A stretch of 8,070 bases of DNA from Flavobacteriaceae bacterium (GTDB taxonomy: Bacteria > Bacteroidota > Bacteroidia > Flavobacteriales > Flavobacteriaceae), in NCBI GenBank assembly GCA_013042255.1, contig JABDQK010000299.1, positions 1 to 8,070 of the forward strand. Reading direction: 5' to 3'. Under the pieces are notes generated by a model, which ran no database searches, had not been told where the DNA came from, and worked only from the letters and a program-made list of their open reading frames with translations. Shown piece by piece: positions 6,224 through 8,070 of this stretch (its first letter is position 1; each line of letters begins with the position of its first letter). Made by a program: the position numbers and the translations under genes.

Positions 6224-8070
6224 TTATTTTGCAGAATCCAAAAGAATTTCCAGAATCTGAATGGCAGCCTCGCTGATTTTTGTTCCGGGACCATAGACGG
6301 CCACGGCTCCGGCATTAAAAAGGAAGTCGTAATCCTGTTTGGGGATCACACCACCCACAATGACCATGATATCATCCCTGCCGTATTCCTTGAGGGCTTC
6401 AAGGACCTGGGGAACAAGTGTTTTATGTCCACCTGCCAAAGAGGATACACCAAGGATGTGCACATCATTTTCCACTGCCTGTTTAGCAGCTTCAGCCGGT
6501 GTCTGAAACAGCGGACCAATATCCACGTCAAAGCCAAGATCGGCGTAGCCGGTAGCCACTACTTTTGCGCCACGATCGTGTCCGTCCTGCCCCATTTTTG
6601 CGATCATGATCCTGGGTCTGCGACCGTCGTATTCAGCAAATTCATCAGCTAGAAGGCGTGCCTTCTTAAAGCTCTTATCATCTTTTATCTCCTTGGAATA
6701 CACCCCTGAAAATGTTTGTATTTTTGCGTTATAGCGGTTAAAAATTTTCTCCAGGGCCTCGCTGATCTCTCCTAAAGTTGCCCTTTTCCTTGCCGCATCT
6801 ACCGCTAAATCTAGCAAATTATCTGCAGTTTCAGCTCCCTCCAGCTTCTTCTTTGCAGCAGCCGTAAGCCGATCCAGGGCAGAAGCAACTGCTTTCTTAT
6901 CCCGTTTGCTTTTTAACTGTTCCAATCTGTTTATTTGCTGCCGGCGTACCTCGGCATTATCCACTTCCAGAATCTGCAGCATTTCCTCTTCTTCGAGCCT
7001 GTACTTATTGACTCCAACAATGATATCTTGCCCACTGCCAATCCTCGCCTGCTTCTTAGCAGCGGCTTCTTCGATTCTCAGTTTGGGGATGCCCTCTTCT
7101 ATGGCATTTGTCATCCCACCAAGGGATTCGACTTCCTCTATAAGTTTCCATGCTTTTTTTGCCAGTGCATCCGTAAGGTATTCCACATAGTAGGACCCGG
7201 CCCAGGGATCAACGGTTTTCGTGATTTTGGTTTCTTCCTGAAGATAGATCTGGGTGTTTCTTGCAATCCTTGCTGAAAAGTCAGTTGGCAGGGCTATAGC
7301 CTCATCCAGTGCATTGGTATGCAGACTTTGGGTACCTCCAAAAGCGGCCGCAGCGGCTTCAATGGTCGTCCGGGCGACGTTGTTAAAAGGGTCTTGTTCA
7401 GTAAGACTCCAGCCACTTGTCTGGCAATGGGTTCTGAGGGCCAGGGATTTAGGGTTTTGCGGGTTGAATTGCTTCACCAACTTGGCCCAGAGTACCCGTC
7501 CTGCCCGCATTTTGGCTATTTCCATAAAGTGGTTCATCCCTATTGCCCAGAAAAATGAAAGTCTCGGAGCGAAGGCATCGATGTCGAGCCCCGCCTTTAA
7601 TCCGGTCCTGATGTATTCCAGCCCATCTGCCAGGGTATAAGCCAGCTCTATATCTGCTGTAGCTCCGGCTTCCTGCATGTGATATCCTGAGATGCTGATG
7701 CTGTTAAACCGGGGCATATACTTGCTGGTGTACTCAAAGATATCGGCAATGATCTGCATGGATGGTGCAGGGGGATAGATATACGTATTACGTACCATAA
7801 ACTCTTTGAGAATATCATTTTGAATGGTCCCTGCGAGTTTTTCCGGGGATACGCCCTGTTCTTCGGCAGCCACGATATAAAAGGCCATGATTGGGAGAAC
7901 TGCGCCGTTCATAGTCATTGAGACCGACATCTCATCGAGGGGAATACCCTCAAATAGAATCTTCATATCCTCAACTGAGTCTATGGCAACACCAGCTTTG
8001 CCCACATCCCCCTGAACTCTTTCGTGATCACTGTCGTATCCCCTGTGTGTAGGGAGGTCAAAGGCAACGG
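6224..8070 (-). CDS. scpA: Methylmalonyl-CoA mutase large subunit, 5' end outside window
   Basis: This adenosylcobalamin enzyme interconverts (R)-methylmalonyl-CoA and succinyl-CoA, linking propionyl-CoA metabolism to the TCA cycle. About 615 residues are present. The frame is open to the right edge ([20 protein letters not shown] precedes the GTG at 8005), so roughly the first 100 codons are missing and 8005 is not the start. Numbering from that GTG, the CoA-binding barrel has [12 protein letters not shown] (71-82), where R72 matches Arg207 of the Propionibacterium enzyme, and [10 protein letters not shown] (106-115), where H109 matches His244. That arginine favours methylmalonyl- over isobutyryl-CoA. 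The C-terminal B12 domain shows DGHDRG (474-479, cobalt-ligating H476), SSLAGG (521-526) and VGGVIP (550-555). Having both barrel and B12 domain, it is the catalytic subunit (also called mutB); a small subunit gene may lie upstream, beyond the window. Confidence 0.97.
   Translation of the reverse strand, partial: VAFDLPTHRGYDSDHERVQGDVGKAGVAIDSVEDMKILFEGIPLDEMSVSMTMNGAVLPIMAFYIVAAEEQGVSPEKLAGTIQNDILKEFMVRNTYIYPPAPSMQIIADIFEYTSKYMPRFNSISISGYHMQEAGATADIELAYTLADGLEYIRTGLKAGLDIDAFAPRLSFFWAIGMNHFMEIAKMRAGRVLWAKLVKQFNPQNPKSLALRTHCQTSGWSLTEQDPFNNVARTTIEAAAAAFGGTQSLHTNALDEAIALPTDFSARIARNTQIYLQEETKITKTVDPWAGSYYVEYLTDALAKKAWKLIEEVESLGGMTNAIEEGIPKLRIEEAAAKKQARIGSGQDIIVGVNKYRLEEEEMLQILEVDNAEVRRQQINRLEQLKSKRDKKAVASALDRLTAAAKKKLEGAETADNLLDLAVDAARKRATLGEISEALEKIFNRYNAKIQTFSGVYSKEIKDDKSFKKARLLADEFAEYDGRRPRIMIAKMGQDGHDRGAKVVATGYADLGFDVDIGPLFQTPAEAAKQAVENDVHILGVSSLAGGHKTLVPQVLEALKEYGRDDIMVIVGGVIPKQDYDFLFNAGAVAVYGPGTKISEAAIQILEILLDSAK

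Noticed and set aside
6906..7640. Several plus-strand open frames of 79-128 codons opposite the mutase gene
   Set aside because: They lie fully antisense to a strongly supported coding region, their translations are Ser/Cys-rich and resemble no family I know, and they overlap one another. They are shadows of the mutase codon pattern.
8003..8005. GTG at 8005 as a start for the mutase
   Set aside because: The frame continues upstream to the window edge and encodes conserved mutase sequence ([13 protein letters not shown]), so the GTG is an internal Val codon in GDVGKAG.

Overview
The window reads as ordinary chromosome from a member of the Flavobacteriia (Bacteroidetes). I infer this from protein sequence: a long, insertion-bearing signal peptidase I, a DUF5683 protein, a WbqC-family protein and a DUF6122-like membrane protein lie directly downstream of parA-parB and dapB, an order I recall from marine flavobacteria. 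Weak Shine-Dalgarno sequences, GTG starts and moderate GC fit this. I cannot name genus or species.

Layout. Positions 2-379 (+) hold the 3' end of an endonuclease/exonuclease/phosphatase-family gene that enters from the left. It converges on, and overlaps by 26 bp, the last gene of a seven-gene leftward cluster at 354-6096 (-). In transcription order the cluster is parA, parB, a DUF5683 membrane protein, dapB, lepB, a WbqC-family protein and a DUF6122-like membrane protein. Its junctions are a 1-nt overlap, an 8-nt overlap, a 3-nt gap, a 45-nt gap, a 24-nt gap and an 8-nt overlap, so it is very likely one operon. A 127-bp gap (6097-6223) separates parA from the 3' end of a methylmalonyl-CoA mutase large-subunit gene (6224 to the right edge, -), whose first ~100 codons lie outside the window.

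How the genes fit together. ParA and ParB form the chromosome segregation pair. DapB supplies tetrahydrodipicolinate for lysine and diaminopimelate (peptidoglycan). LepB removes signal peptides from exported proteins. DUF5683 and DUF6122-like are predicted envelope or membrane proteins of unknown role, and WbqC is a family linked to glycan or nucleotide-sugar metabolism. The cluster thus couples chromosome partition to envelope growth, which is an inference from gene order. The mutase belongs to propionyl-CoA/succinyl-CoA interconversion and seems to be a separate transcription unit.

The gap between the mutase and parA is the only substantial non-coding stretch. It holds an imperfect tandem repeat of about 20 bp and probably the parA promoter. 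I found no mobile element, tRNA, rRNA, CRISPR array, phage gene or defence system, and nothing that I can call a new system. The best leads are the two uncharacterised membrane proteins, the repeat upstream of parA, and a ten-T run in the signal-peptide codons of the DUF5683 gene.
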